A stretch of DNA of 64,000 bases from Marivita sp. (lineage in GTDB: Bacteria; Pseudomonadota; Alphaproteobacteria; Rhodobacterales; Rhodobacteraceae), in the NCBI RefSeq assembly GCF_022763305.1, contig NZ_JALEGT010000055.1:62001-126000 (forward strand), in the 5' to 3' direction. The notes below the pieces were generated by a model. The model ran no database searches, was not told the DNA's origin, and worked only from the letters and a program-made list of their open reading frames with translations. Position numbers and translations under genes: made by a program. Of the stretch, positions 54,611 through 63,753 are shown piece after piece. Each line of letters begins with the position of its first letter. The stretch's first letter is position 1.

Positions 54611-55597
54611 ATGAGCGGGCCCTTTGGACAGACGAAGATGGTGGCAAGGCTTTTTGCGTCCGGTGATCCGCATGCCGACAGGCGGGCGGAGTTTGCCGAA
54701 ACGCTGGCGCATCTGGGCGATCTTGACGGTGCGGTGGACGTGTTGCGCGGTGCGCTCGACATCGTTCCGGACTGGGGCGCTGGGTGGTTCCGTCTGGGCG
54801 AATACCTGGAGCGCGCGGGCGATCCGACCGGCGCGGCCGAGGCCTGGGCCCGGTGCGTTGCGGTTCAGCCGGACGACCCTTTCGGGGCCGGCCTGCGGCG
54901 GGACCTGCTGCGCGACCAACCGCTGAGCGACAGCATGCCCCCGGCCTTTGTCGAGATGCTCTTTGACCAGTACGCGCCGCGGTTCGAGTCTTCGCTGCTC
55001 GACCATCTCGACTATCAGGGTCCGGCCTTGATCGCGGACGCGCTTGCGACCGTGGCGGGCCTGCCGGTGGCGCGCGCGCTCGACCTCGGCTGCGGGACCG
55101 GCTTGATCGGGCCGGTGCTGCGCCCGCATTGCGCCTATCTCGAGGGGGTCGATCTTTCGCAGGCCATGTTGGACGAGGCTCAGGAAAAGGGAGTCTATGA
55201 CCGGCTCGACAAGGGCGACATTCAGGGGCTCAACTTTCCGGAACAGCCCTTTGGACTGATCGTCGCCTCGGATGTGTTCAACTATCTGGGTGCGCTTGAG
55301 CGCATCATCGGCTGGTGTGCCGCCAGCCTTGCTCCGGGGGGCACGCTTGTGTTCACGGTGGAGCAGGGTCAGGACTGCGACGTCACGCTGCGCGAGACCC
55401 GGCGTTTTGCCCATGGGCGTGACTATGTCGGCGAGTTGCTGCAGACCGCCGGATTTGCGCCCATCGACATACGCGATGTCGTCTTGCGCAAGGATCGCGG
55501 CGAAGATGTCCGCGGGTTGTGCGTTGTCGCGCAGGCGGCGATTGCGACCGGCCGGCGTCTTGACGACGGCGAGACGCAGGTCGAGGTCGTGGATTAG
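54611..55597 (+). CDS. TPR-containing class I SAM-dependent methyltransferase
   Basis: Protein of 328 residues. About two TPR-like repeats (residues 25-95; FAETLAHLGDLDGAVDVLRGALDIVPDWGAGW and AGDPTGAAEAWARCVAVQPDD) precede a methyltransferase domain (about 125-320) with the SAM motif ARALDLGCGTGLIGPVLR, then EGVDLSQAMLDEAQ, DVFNYLGALE and LAPGGTLVFTVEQ. The substrate is unknown; the TPR part suggests a protein target or partner. The start ATG at 54611 is chosen on homology; the frame extends 14 codons upstream. Confidence 0.86.
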   Translation: MSGPFGQTKMVARLFASGDPHADRRAEFAETLAHLGDLDGAVDVLRGALDIVPDWGAGWFRLGEYLERAGDPTGAAEAWARCVAVQPDDPFGAGLRRDLLRDQPLSDSMPPAFVEMLFDQYAPRFESSLLDHLDYQGPALIADALATVAGLPVARALDLGCGTGLIGPVLRPHCAYLEGVDLSQAMLDEAQEKGVYDRLDKGDIQGLNFPEQPFGLIVASDVFNYLGALERIIGWCAASLAPGGTLVFTVEQGQDCDVTLRETRRFAHGRDYVGELLQTAGFAPIDIRDVVLRKDRGEDVRGLCVVAQAAIATGRRLDDGETQVEVVD

Positions 55598-55639
55598 ACA
55601 TTTGGGACTGGGGTGCGGCTCCGGTCCTACTACTGTGCC

Positions 55640-56737
55640 CTAGCGCGCGATGTGCGCGAAGTTGGCTCCCACGATGTCACGCGGGCTGATATGGATCAGT
55701 CCGGGCCCGTTGGCGGCACCGACGCTCTGCCACAGACCGAAATGTTCCTGTCGTGCTTCGGACGCGTCTCCGGCCATGAAATTGTGCAGCTTCCGCCCGC
55801 GCAGCACGGTGTCGTAGAACGACCGGAGCGCTGCCTCGGTCAGAAGGGAAAAGCTGTCCATGCCATTGGGCATGAACACGTCGACCTCTTCATCGAAGGA
55901 ATTCACCGCTTTCTCCTGACTTCCATGCAGAACCATGTTGACCCCCATGCGGCGGTTGAGCATGTTTTGAACGTCGATGAACTTCTGACCTCGGAAATTC
56001 GGGATTTCCTCTCTTTTCTGAGCGTCGGTCTTGTCGGCGTCGTTTGTGGCGGCCGGTGACTTGCCGGCCCGATGCAGATGCGACCACGGGCTGCTGGCGT
56101 GCTGTTCCGACACAACGATGTTGACGCCTGGATTGTCGGCGGGCACCACTGCGAAGAGGTCATAATCCCCGTGAATGTAGGAGGCGTGCAGTACGCCGCG
56201 ACCTGTGTCTTTCATCAGGGCGCCGTACCGTTTTGATCCCGGGCGGGTGTCGGTGAAGAACGGTTGTCCCATGGGCAGATAGAACCGGGAAGGGGTCGAA
56301 GCGTCCTCCCATTCGAGATCGTCGCAATGACGTCCCGAGGCCACGAATTTCGTCCATTCCTTCATGGCGGAGGCGTATTTCTTGGGGGTCGCATAGGCGA
56401 GGCGCATGGCCGCCGCCGTGGGATTGCAGACCAGACCCGCCACCTTCGACACCCAGCGTGTCCCTTCGATCGCGACATTATTCTGTGCCGTCTTTGCCTT
56501 GGTGTCCGGACCTTTGGGAATGAAACCCGTTCGTCCGATAAAGCGAATCGAGGCTGGATTGGACCGTCGCACCAGGATGAAGACATGAAACCACCACGCG
56601 GTGTACGCGAAGGCCAGCTGGTCCTGGCGTCGCATCACGCGGTCGGCATCGGGGGCATGGGTGCGCAGGGTCGGTGCAATCATCTGACCTTGCACGGGTT
56701 TCGTATGGTCATACGTGCCGGCAGCCATTCTGGACAT
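55640..56737 (-). CDS. Anthrax edema factor / ExoY-like nucleotidyl cyclase domain protein
   Basis: Protein of 365 residues. It aligns with the catalytic core of edema factor, CyaA and ExoY: IRFIGRTGFIPKGPDTKAKT (EF Lys346 and Lys353 region), HGDYDLFAVVP (EF ADYDLFALAP; metal Asp191 and Asp193 here) and NMVLHGSQEKAVNSFDEEVDVF (EF NHGTEQDNEEFPEKDNEIF; His271). Arg57 in FILVRRSN matches the EF ILFRPVN site. There is no signal peptide or transmembrane segment, and no calmodulin-binding part is obvious. The ATG at 56737 has AAAGG 8 bases upstream. The gene stands alone, divergent from tig, and looks less GC-rich than its neighbours. Cyclase activity and target are not shown by sequence; N279 and D282 are shifted or altered against EF. 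Confidence 0.76.
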   Translation of the reverse strand: MSRMAAGTYDHTKPVQGQMIAPTLRTHAPDADRVMRRQDQLAFAYTAWWFHVFILVRRSNPASIRFIGRTGFIPKGPDTKAKTAQNNVAIEGTRWVSKVAGLVCNPTAAAMRLAYATPKKYASAMKEWTKFVASGRHCDDLEWEDASTPSRFYLPMGQPFFTDTRPGSKRYGALMKDTGRGVLHASYIHGDYDLFAVVPADNPGVNIVVSEQHASSPWSHLHRAGKSPAATNDADKTDAQKREEIPNFRGQKFIDVQNMLNRRMGVNMVLHGSQEKAVNSFDEEVDVFMPNGMDSFSLLTEAALRSFYDTVLRGRKLHNFMAGDASEARQEHFGLWQSVGAANGPGLIHISPRDIVGANFAHIAR

Positions 56738-57026
56738 GCTCACAGCCTTTCCAATAGGGCTGGCAAGTCACGGAGCCTCGCGACATCCTTGCGGTCAAAC
56801 GGACTGCGGCGGACTGCATGGCCTGCCAATAATATTTCAAACAACACCACAGAGCTTACGGCGGGTTGGTGGTTCGGGCAAGGTTCCTGTCAGCGACGGT
56901 GCGCCGTTTCGGCCCGAGACAGAGCCACATTTCCCGCTTGCGCCACAGCAATGGCGCCTCTAAGAGGCGGTGGATTTTGACCGCCGCGGACGCCTCCGCG
57001 GCCCCTATGCAATGGATAAGGACGAC

Positions 57027-58358
57027 ATGCAGGTCACAGAAACCCTCAACGAGGGCCTCAAGCGCGGCTATTCGATCACCGTTTCGGCGGACGAACTGGA
57101 CGCAAAAGTCAACGAAAAGCTGAAAGAAGCGCAGCCCGAGATCGAAATGAAGGGCTTCCGCAAAGGCAAAGTGCCGATGCCGCTTCTCAAAAAGCAGTTC
57201 GGTCAGCGCCTGTTGGGCGAAGCGATGCAGGAAACCATCGACGGCGCGATGGCCAAGCATTTCGAGGAGTCCGGCGATCGCCCGGCGCTTCAGCCCGAGG
57301 TCAAGATGACCAACGAGGACTGGAAGGAAGGCGACGATATCGAAGTCTCCATGTCCTATGAAAAGCTGCCCGAGATGCCCGAGGTCGACCTCTCGTCCCT
57401 CACGCTCGAAAAGCTGGTGGTCAAGGCGGGCGACGCCGAGGTGGACGAGGCTCTCAAGAATCTCGCCGAGACCGCGCAGGACTTCAAGGATCGCAAGAAG
57501 GGCAGCAAATCCAAGGATGGCGATCAGGTCGTGATCGACTTCGTCGGCAAGATCGATGGCGAAGCCTTCGACGGCGGCTCGGCCGAGGATTACCCGCTTG
57601 TGCTGGGCTCCGGTTCGTTCATCCCCGGCTTCGAAGAGCAGCTGGTCGGTGTGAAGGCCGGTGACGAGAAGAATGTCGAAGTGAACTTCCCCGAGGAATA
57701 CGGCGCAGAGAACCTGGCCGGCAAGGCGGCGGTCTTCGAATGCACCGTCAAGGCCGTCAAGGAACCGGTTGCGGCCGAGATCGACGACGAGCTGGCCAAG
57801 AAATTCGGAGCCGAAGACCTTGCCGCGCTGAAGGCGCAGATCGCCGAGCGTCTGGAAGTCGAATATGCCGGCGCGGCCCGTCAGGTGATGAAGCGCGCGC
57901 TGCTGGATCAGCTCGACGAGAAGGTGAAGGTCGATCTGCCGCCGTCGCTTGTCGATGCCGAGGCCAAGCAGATCGCGCATCAGCTCTGGCACGAGGAGAA
58001 CCCGGACGTGCATGGCCATGATCACCCCGAGATCACGCCGACCGAAGAGCACACCAAGCTGGCCGAGCGCCGCGTGAAGCTGGGTCTCCTGCTGGCCGAA
58101 CTGGGCCAGAAGGCAGAGGTCAGCGTCACCGATGCCGAGATGACGCAGGCGATCATGAACCAGGCGCGTCAGTATCCGGGTCAGGAACGTGCGTTCTTTG
58201 ATTTCGTGCGCCAGAACCAGCAGATGCAGCAGCAACTGCGCGCGCCGATCTTTGAAGACAAGGTTGTCGATCACGTGGCCGAGCAGGCAACCGTGACCGA
58301 GAAAGAGATCTCCAAGGACGAGCTGGAAAAGGCCGTCGAGGCGCTTGACGACGAATAA
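57027..58358 (+). CDS. tig: Trigger factor
   Basis: Protein of 443 residues, a ribosome-associated folding chaperone. The ribosome-binding loop reads [17 protein letters not shown] (family GFRxGKxP). The FKBP-type prolyl isomerase domain (about 160-245) has [21 protein letters not shown] and [15 protein letters not shown]. The C-terminal chaperone arms follow, with a His/Asp patch [23 protein letters not shown] precedes the ATG at 57027. A strong terminator follows. Confidence 0.96.
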   Translation: MQVTETLNEGLKRGYSITVSADELDAKVNEKLKEAQPEIEMKGFRKGKVPMPLLKKQFGQRLLGEAMQETIDGAMAKHFEESGDRPALQPEVKMTNEDWKEGDDIEVSMSYEKLPEMPEVDLSSLTLEKLVVKAGDAEVDEALKNLAETAQDFKDRKKGSKSKDGDQVVIDFVGKIDGEAFDGGSAEDYPLVLGSGSFIPGFEEQLVGVKAGDEKNVEVNFPEEYGAENLAGKAAVFECTVKAVKEPVAAEIDDELAKKFGAEDLAALKAQIAERLEVEYAGAARQVMKRALLDQLDEKVKVDLPPSLVDAEAKQIAHQLWHEENPDVHGHDHPEITPTEEHTKLAERRVKLGLLLAELGQKAEVSVTDAEMTQAIMNQARQYPGQERAFFDFVRQNQQMQQQLRAPIFEDKVVDHVAEQATVTEKEISKDELEKAVEALDDE

Positions 58359-58383
58359 GACCTTTCGGGGTCAGACGTGCAAA

Positions 58384-58412
58384 GGCCGCCTTTCGGGGCG
58401 GCCTTTTCTTTT
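58384..58412 (+). terminator. Rho-independent terminator of tig
   Basis: Stem GGCCGCC / GGCGGCC (58384-58390 and 58397-58403) with a 6-base loop, then TTTTCTTTTT. Confidence 0.88.
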
Positions 58413-58429
58413 TCAGGATCGGATCGGCT

Positions 58430-58509
58430 GCGCCGCTCCGACCGGGGTGGGGGCGCTGCCCCCGTCCGCCTGCGGCGGACTCCCCCGAAGTATTTGTGAA
58501 CCAGAGAAG
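58430..58509. repeat. Composite repeat between tig and cpdB, inverted copy
   Basis: From left: an imperfect hairpin (about 58420-58440), the stem GGGGGC-GCT-GCCCCC (58449-58463), the stem GTCCGCC-TGC-GGCGGAC (58464-58480), and the 27-base head in reverse (58483-58509). The head matches 35534-35560 at 26 of 27 positions. The GC hairpin directly behind the head is shared in layout. The block ends 11 bases from the cpdB stop. Confidence 0.75.
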
Positions 58510-58519
58510 CCTGGACGTC

Positions 58520-60475
58520 TCAGAGCGTCATGCGGAAGAGCGCAAAACCATCGGCGTTTGTGCCTGCCTCTTCGAGCGAGATGCCTTCGAGAGTGCCTGC
58601 GTATTTCGCACCGGCGGGGCCGGTCTCGAAGATCACGCTGGTGTTTTCCATTGGCGCGAACCGCCAGTTGAAATCGGCCTTGGGGTCGATGGTCCCCTGG
58701 TCCACGATATAGCGCACGATCACGTCGCGGTTGGTGTCGGGGCCTTCGAAGACGATGGTGTCGCCGGTACCGGGGAAGCTGCCACCGCCGCCTGCGCGGT
58801 AATTGTTGGTGGCGATGATGAATTCCGCCGCCGGGTCGATGGGCGCGCCGTCATGGGTCAGGTTCACGATGCGGTTGGCGTCCGGGTTGATCACCGCTCC
58901 GTCGCGGTCGAATTTCGACGGCTGGCTGAGGTCGATCTGGTAGCTGACCCCGTCGATCACGTCGAAATTGTAGCTGGGGAAGTCGGGGTTCAGCAGCGGC
59001 GCATCCGTTGATCCCGGCGCCACCTGATTGAACATGCCCGCAGACCGTTCGAGCCAGTCCTTGACCTGCGCGCCCGTCACCCGCACCGCGCGCACCGTGT
59101 TGGGGTAGAGGTAAAGGTCGGCCACGTTCTTGATCGCCACATCGCCCACCGGGACATCGGTGTAGTATTCCGGCCCGCCACGACCGCCGGCCTTGAACGG
59201 GGCCGCGGCTGACAGGATCGGCAGGCCCTCATGCGGCGTGCCCTGCATCATCTGTGCGATGTACCAGGTCTGCGCGTTGGACACGATCTGGACCGAGGGA
59301 TCATCGGCCACCAGTGCGAAATAGCTGTGCAGAGGGGCGGCTGTCTTGCCCACGGCGCGGCGGACATAGGCCAGTGTTTCCTCGTGATCCGCCATCGTGG
59401 CATCCAGCACTGGCTGATAATCTTCGACCAGAGCAGTAATCGACCGGTCTTCGTTGCGCTGTGAAATGGGCCGCGCCTCGGACTGGTGGCTGAGCACGCG
59501 CCAGCCATCGCCATCGCGTTCGAGCATCAGATCGACCAGCCCCATATGGCTGCCCCAGAAACCCGCCATCACGCCCGGCTTGCCCATGATCGTGCCTTTG
59601 GCGCTGTCGAGACCCGGTAGACCCTCATAGGTGGACGAGGGGAAGACGAGGTGCGAGTGGCCGGTGAGGATCACGTCGATGCCCTCGACCCCGGCCAGCG
59701 GAATGGAGGCGTTTTCCATCATGTCCTCGGCCTCGGGCGCGCCGATGCCGGAATGCGAGAGCGCGATCACGATGTCCGCCCCCTGTTCGCGGATCTGGGG
59801 CACATAGGCGCGCGCCGCTTCGAGAATGTCGCGGGCGGTGACGTTTCCTTCGAGGTGACGGCGATCCCATGTCATGATCTGCGGCGGCACAAAGCCGATC
59901 AGGCCGATGCGGATCGGATGTGTCTTGCCCGCGCCATCCGTGATCTCGCGGTCGAGGATGACGTAAGGCGGCACCAGCGTCGTGTCCTCGCGCGGGGTGG
60001 CGCCGGCTGTCTTGACCACGTTGGCCGAGACGACAGGGAAGTCCGCGCCCGCCAGCGCCTTCATCAGGAAATCGAGGCCGTAGTTGAATTCGTGATTGCC
60101 CAAGGTGGAGCCGTCAAAGCCCAGCGTGTTCATCGCGGTGATGATCGGGTGCATGTCGCCCTCTTTCATGCCGCGCTCATAGGCGATGTAGTCGCCCATC
60201 GGGTTGCCCTGCAGGAAGTCGCCATTGTCGAGCAGGATCGAATTCATCGCCTCGCTGCGGATGTTCTGGATGATCGTGGCAACGCGGCTCAGGCCGACGG
60301 TGTCGGTCGGGCGGTCGCCGTAGTAATCATACGGGTAGACATGCACATGCAGGTCGGTCGTTTCCATGATGCGCAGATGCGCCTGGTTGGACATGGCGCG
60401 CACCGAGAACGGATGCAGTGCCAGAAAGCCGGCGGTGCCGGCCAGAAATCCACGTCGGTTGAGATGAAGAGCCAT
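58520..60475 (-). CDS. cpdB: 2',3'-cyclic-nucleotide 2'-phosphodiesterase / 3'-nucleotidase
   Basis: Protein of 651 residues. A Tat-type signal (LNRRGFLAGTAGFLALHPFSVRA) sends the folded protein to the periplasm. N-terminal metallophosphatase: METTDLHVHVYPYDYY (first metal site), LLDNGDFLQGNPMGDY, STLGNHEFNYGLDFL (GNHE) and VILTGHSHLVFP (GHSH). C-terminal 5'-nucleotidase domain: YLYPNTVRAVRVTGAQVKDWLE and FIIATNNYRAGGGGSFPG. It scavenges extracellular nucleotides for phosphate. A composite repeat adjoins its 3' end. Confidence 0.93.
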   Translation of the reverse strand: MALHLNRRGFLAGTAGFLALHPFSVRAMSNQAHLRIMETTDLHVHVYPYDYYGDRPTDTVGLSRVATIIQNIRSEAMNSILLDNGDFLQGNPMGDYIAYERGMKEGDMHPIITAMNTLGFDGSTLGNHEFNYGLDFLMKALAGADFPVVSANVVKTAGATPREDTTLVPPYVILDREITDGAGKTHPIRIGLIGFVPPQIMTWDRRHLEGNVTARDILEAARAYVPQIREQGADIVIALSHSGIGAPEAEDMMENASIPLAGVEGIDVILTGHSHLVFPSSTYEGLPGLDSAKGTIMGKPGVMAGFWGSHMGLVDLMLERDGDGWRVLSHQSEARPISQRNEDRSITALVEDYQPVLDATMADHEETLAYVRRAVGKTAAPLHSYFALVADDPSVQIVSNAQTWYIAQMMQGTPHEGLPILSAAAPFKAGGRGGPEYYTDVPVGDVAIKNVADLYLYPNTVRAVRVTGAQVKDWLERSAGMFNQVAPGSTDAPLLNPDFPSYNFDVIDGVSYQIDLSQPSKFDRDGAVINPDANRIVNLTHDGAPIDPAAEFIIATNNYRAGGGGSFPGTGDTIVFEGPDTNRDVIVRYIVDQGTIDPKADFNWRFAPMENTSVIFETGPAGAKYAGTLEGISLEEAGTNADGFALFRMTL

Positions 60476-60593
60476 GATCGTGTCCCCCTGATCTGTGCGT
60501 CTGGGAGCAGGTTAGGCCGGAAACCTCACAACCGGGTAGCGGTTTCGTGGCAGTGGCATGAACCTGCCAGGGACGCGCGGGGCGGGCTGTGCA

Positions 60594-61736
60594 TCAGATG
60601 TGCAGATCGCGGGAATAGCTGACGAAATGTGCGATCTCGTCGGGCAGGTCGGTGATGTTCAGGCCGGGCGCGTCGGGGAGGGTCAGCGTGCCGCGTGTCG
60701 CGGCCCCCTGCCATGGGTCGAACGCATCGCGCAGCGGATTGGGGTTCACGTCGACTTCCAGAAGTCCGTCGCCCCCGGCCGCCGCCAGAAGATGTGCCGA
60801 GGCGACAAGGCCGATACCGCCGCCAAGGAAGTGAGGGCAGTAGCGCAACCCGGCGCTTCCGATCGCCTGTGCCACGGGCCAGCAGCCGCTGAAGCCGCCC
60901 CATTTGGCGATGTCGGGTTGCAGCACGCCGAAAACGCCCGTCGCGATGGCATCGGCAAAACCGCCGGTTCCGGTGATGTTTTCGCCTCCGGCCAGCGGGA
61001 TCGGGCATTGCGCGGCAAGGGCCTGCCAATGGGTCAGCGGTGCGTCGGCGGGCAGGGGTTCCTCGAGCCAGCCGAGGGGCAGACCACGGCAGGCAGCGAC
61101 AAAGCGTTCGGCCTCGGGCAGGGTCCACGCCTGATTGGCGTCAGCGCAGAGGGTTTCGCCGGTGCCAAGGCTTTGGCCCAAGGCGCGCAACAGCGTCCTG
61201 TCCCGGTCGTGATCGAAGCCGACCTTGACCTTGAAGGCCGAAAACCCGAGCGAACGGCTTTCAGCCACTTGGTCCGTGGCCTGCGCAATCGCGATGCCGC
61301 TGGCGTAGCACGGCACGGTCTGCACGGCGTTCGGGTTGAGAAACCGCGCCACGGGCAGCCCGGCGCGGCGCGCTTCGAGATCGGTCATGGCGGTGTCGAG
61401 GCCCGCGATCACCTGCCGGAACGGCCCCCATTCGTCACATTGCAGGGCGCGGATATGGGTCTTGTCGGTGAGTTGGGTGAAGAGGTCTTGTGCGCTGTCG
61501 AAACGCTGTCCCAGCAGCAGATCTGCCATGTCCTCGACCAGCAGCCGGGCGCGGTGTTCCGCCCCGGCGGCGGGCCAGTTGGCGAAAATCTCGCCCCAGC
61601 CGAAGGCACCGTCGCTGTCTTCCAGTCGCACAAAGACAGCAGGGCGGTTCTGCATGACGCCAAAGGACGTGGCGACCGGTGACGCTATCGGCACGCGATA
61701 GGCCGAGACATGGATGCGGGCGAGGGTGATCGACAT
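60594..61736 (-). CDS. Mandelate racemase / muconate lactonising enzyme family protein
   Basis: Protein of 380 residues of the enolase superfamily. The barrel has the KxK pair in FSAFKVKVGFDHD, metal ligands in LCADANQAW (Asp), GWLEEPLP (Glu) and LAGGENITG (Glu), then LQPDIAKWGGFSG and PHFLGGGIGLVASAHLL. Such enzymes abstract a proton next to a carboxylate; the substrate (sugar acid, amino acid derivative or other) cannot be set from sequence. The longer frame upstream is not used. No ribosome site is clear. Confidence 0.86.
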   Translation of the reverse strand: MSITLARIHVSAYRVPIASPVATSFGVMQNRPAVFVRLEDSDGAFGWGEIFANWPAAGAEHRARLLVEDMADLLLGQRFDSAQDLFTQLTDKTHIRALQCDEWGPFRQVIAGLDTAMTDLEARRAGLPVARFLNPNAVQTVPCYASGIAIAQATDQVAESRSLGFSAFKVKVGFDHDRDRTLLRALGQSLGTGETLCADANQAWTLPEAERFVAACRGLPLGWLEEPLPADAPLTHWQALAAQCPIPLAGGENITGTGGFADAIATGVFGVLQPDIAKWGGFSGCWPVAQAIGSAGLRYCPHFLGGGIGLVASAHLLAAAGGDGLLEVDVNPNPLRDAFDPWQGAATRGTLTLPDAPGLNITDLPDEIAHFVSYSRDLHI

Positions 61737-61837
61737 CTTGGCAGGACAGCAGGTCATTGGCACATTGGCAAGCCATGACCGAGGTCTCTCTGTGATGATC
61801 CGAAAGGCGGGTCGTGATCCGGGGGTGGTACAGAACG

Positions 61838-61864
61838 AAAAAAGCCCCGCCGAGGGGGCGGGGC
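61838..61864 (-). terminator. Terminator of the rpsF-rpsR-rplI operon
   Basis: On the minus strand the stem GCCCCGCC / GGCGGGGC (8 bp, 5-base loop) is followed by TTTTTT (complement of 61838-61843). It lies 27 bases past the rplI stop. Confidence 0.87.
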
Positions 61865-61890
61865 CTTTCCGGGATCGTTGATCGGATGGA

Positions 61891-62505
61891 TCAGTCTTCC
61901 GACTTTTCCTCGGCCGCAGGGGCCGCCGGTGCGTCGTCGTCATCCGAGGCTGCGCCGCCGATGTCGTCGAAGAGTTCCGAAATCTCGAATTCGGCCTGTG
62001 CTTCTTCTTCGGCTGCCAGTTCCTGAATGGACTTGCCGGACGCCTGCAGTTCGGCCTCTTCGGGCGAACGCGCGACGTTGAGGCTGATGGTGACCATCAC
62101 CTCGGGGTGCAGGTGCACTTCGACCTCGTGCAGACCCAGTACCTTGATCGGCTTGCGGATGATGATCTGCTTGCGGTCAAGGGTGAAGCCTTCGGCGGTT
62201 GCCACATCTGCGGCGTCACGGGTGGTGACGGAGCCGTAGAGGTTGCCGCCGTCCGACGCCTGACGAATCACCACGAACTGCTGACCACCAAGACGGTCGG
62301 CCATCGCTTCGGCCTCTTTCTTGGTTTCCAGGTTCTGTGCTTCGAGCTGGGCTTTCTGGTTTTCGAACGACGCGATGTTCTCTTTCGAGGCGGTCAGCGC
62401 CTTGCCCTGCAGCAGCAGGTAGTTGCGTGCGAAGCCGGGCTTGACGTCGACGACATCGCCCATCTGGCCAAGCTTGGCGACGCGTTCCAGAAGGATAACT
62501 TGCAT
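61891..62505 (-). CDS. rplI: Large ribosomal subunit protein bL9
   Basis: Protein of 204 residues. The start [31 protein letters not shown] is the family N-terminal domain; the C-terminal domain ends near [12 protein letters not shown]. An added acidic, Ala-rich tail of about 40 residues ([18 protein letters not shown]...) is usual for Rhodobacterales. Last gene of rpsF-rpsR-rplI, 12 bases after rpsR. Confidence 0.96.
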   Translation of the reverse strand: MQVILLERVAKLGQMGDVVDVKPGFARNYLLLQGKALTASKENIASFENQKAQLEAQNLETKKEAEAMADRLGGQQFVVIRQASDGGNLYGSVTTRDAADVATAEGFTLDRKQIIIRKPIKVLGLHEVEVHLHPEVMVTISLNVARSPEEAELQASGKSIQELAAEEEAQAEFEISELFDDIGGAASDDDDAPAAPAAEEKSED

Positions 62506-62517
62506 GTCAGTCTCTCC

Positions 62518-62745
62518 TTACTTCACTGCGTAGGGCAGGAGGGCGAGGAAGCGGGCGCGCTTGATCGCACGGGCCAGCTCGCGCTGTTTCTTGGCGGACA
62601 CGGCTGTGATGCGCGACGGCACGATCTTGCCACGCTCAGAGATGTAGCGCTGCAGCAGCTTGGTGTCTTTGTAGTCGATCTTGGGTGCGTTGTCGCCCGA
62701 GAAGGGGCACACCTTGCGACGGCGGAAAAATGGTTTCGTAGCCAT
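62518..62745 (-). CDS. rpsR: Small ribosomal subunit protein bS18
   Basis: Protein of 75 residues. [31 protein letters not shown] and [35 protein letters not shown] are the whole bS18 pattern. It lies between rpsF and rplI. Confidence 0.97.
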   Translation of the reverse strand: MATKPFFRRRKVCPFSGDNAPKIDYKDTKLLQRYISERGKIVPSRITAVSAKKQRELARAIKRARFLALLPYAVK

Positions 62746-62770
62746 GGATTAGCGTCCTTTCTTCAGGCGA

Positions 62771-63154
62771 TCAATTGCGACGTTCGCGGCGTTCGCCACG
62801 GTCGCCGCGGTCACCACGATCACCGCGGTCGTCACGCTTCTGCATCTGGACCGAGGGGCCGTCTTCGTGGGCGTCGACCTTGATGGTCAGGACGCGCATC
62901 ACGTCGTCATGCAGACGCATCAGGCGCTCCATTTCCTGCACGGCTTCCGACGGCGCGTCGGTGCGCAGAAAGGCATAATGGCCCTTGCGGTTCTTGTTGA
63001 TCTTGTAGGCCATCGTCTTGACGCCCCAGTATTCGTGATCAACGAGCTTGCCGCCGTTGTCCGAAAGAACTGTGCCGAAATGTTCGATGAGGCCTTCAGC
63101 CTGCGCGTTGGACAAGTCCTGACGCGAGATAAAAACATGCTCGTAAAGCGGCAT
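62771..63154 (-). CDS. rpsF: Small ribosomal subunit protein bS6
   Basis: Protein of 127 residues starting MPLYEHVFISRQDLSNAQAEGLIEHF. The ferredoxin-like core reaches about residue 100, followed by a repetitive tail of RGD and RGE units. The tail's DNA repeat (62780-62830) is coding and not an array. The frame opens 39 codons upstream but without support. The gene heads the operon; 295 bases upstream hold its promoter and no other gene. Confidence 0.95.
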   Translation of the reverse strand: MPLYEHVFISRQDLSNAQAEGLIEHFGTVLSDNGGKLVDHEYWGVKTMAYKINKNRKGHYAFLRTDAPSEAVQEMERLMRLHDDVMRVLTIKVDAHEDGPSVQMQKRDDRGDRGDRGDRGERRERRN

Positions 63155-63449
63155 GTGCACTCCGTTTCTGTTCTGGCGCATTTCATAGGACAGGCGTTTC
63201 ACCCTTCCGCCCCTGTCCACGAGAGTCTGCGCGGTCATGATCGTCTTGCGAAAGGAGCGCTTCGTATACACGGATCGGTGCCAAGATCAAGCCGCGCCGA
63301 TCCCCTGCGCCCGGGCGTCACACGCGCGCCAGCAAGATGCCCAAGGAGCGTCCGACCCTTGCCGTGAATTCGACCCATTTGGGCAACACAGTGTTTCCTG
63401 AGTGTAAACGGTAAGTCGGCCGAACGACCTGCGGCCGGGGAGAAACATC

Positions 63450-63653
63450 ATGGTCCACTACGACGAAAACTACGTGCGCGGCAACGGCTCGGTCGGAAAG
63501 CTGGTGAAACGGATCTGCGGATTTGCCTGCGTGATCGCCGTTCCGGGGATTTGGGTCGCGGTTCAGGGGGCACTTCCCGAAGCCCGGATCATGGGGTTGG
63601 GGCTCTCGGTGATCGTGATGGGCTTGGCGGGTCTCTGCTTTCTCGGGCGTTGA
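63450..63653 (+). CDS. Small two-helix membrane protein
   Basis: Protein of 67 residues. A charged start (MVHYDENYVRGNGSVGKLVKR) precedes two hydrophobic helices (ICGFACVIAVPGIWVAVQG and IMGLGLSVIVMGLAGLCFLG). GGGGAG at 63437-63442 lies 7 bases before the ATG. Divergent from rpsF. Function unknown. Confidence 0.65.
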   Translation: MVHYDENYVRGNGSVGKLVKRICGFACVIAVPGIWVAVQGALPEARIMGLGLSVIVMGLAGLCFLGR

Positions 63654-63753
63654 CTGTTCATCCGGACACAGGATCTGTTGAGTTTCGAAGAATTGCCGCT
63701 GCCCGCGTCAACGGCAACTTGTGAGGCATCGAAACGCCTTACAGGACAGACAC

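Noticed and set aside
56856-58274. Long open frame antisense to tig
   Set aside because: Shadow of tig; no recognisable domain.
62780-62830. Short direct repeats that could suggest an array
   Set aside because: They encode the repetitive RGD tail of bS6; no spacers.
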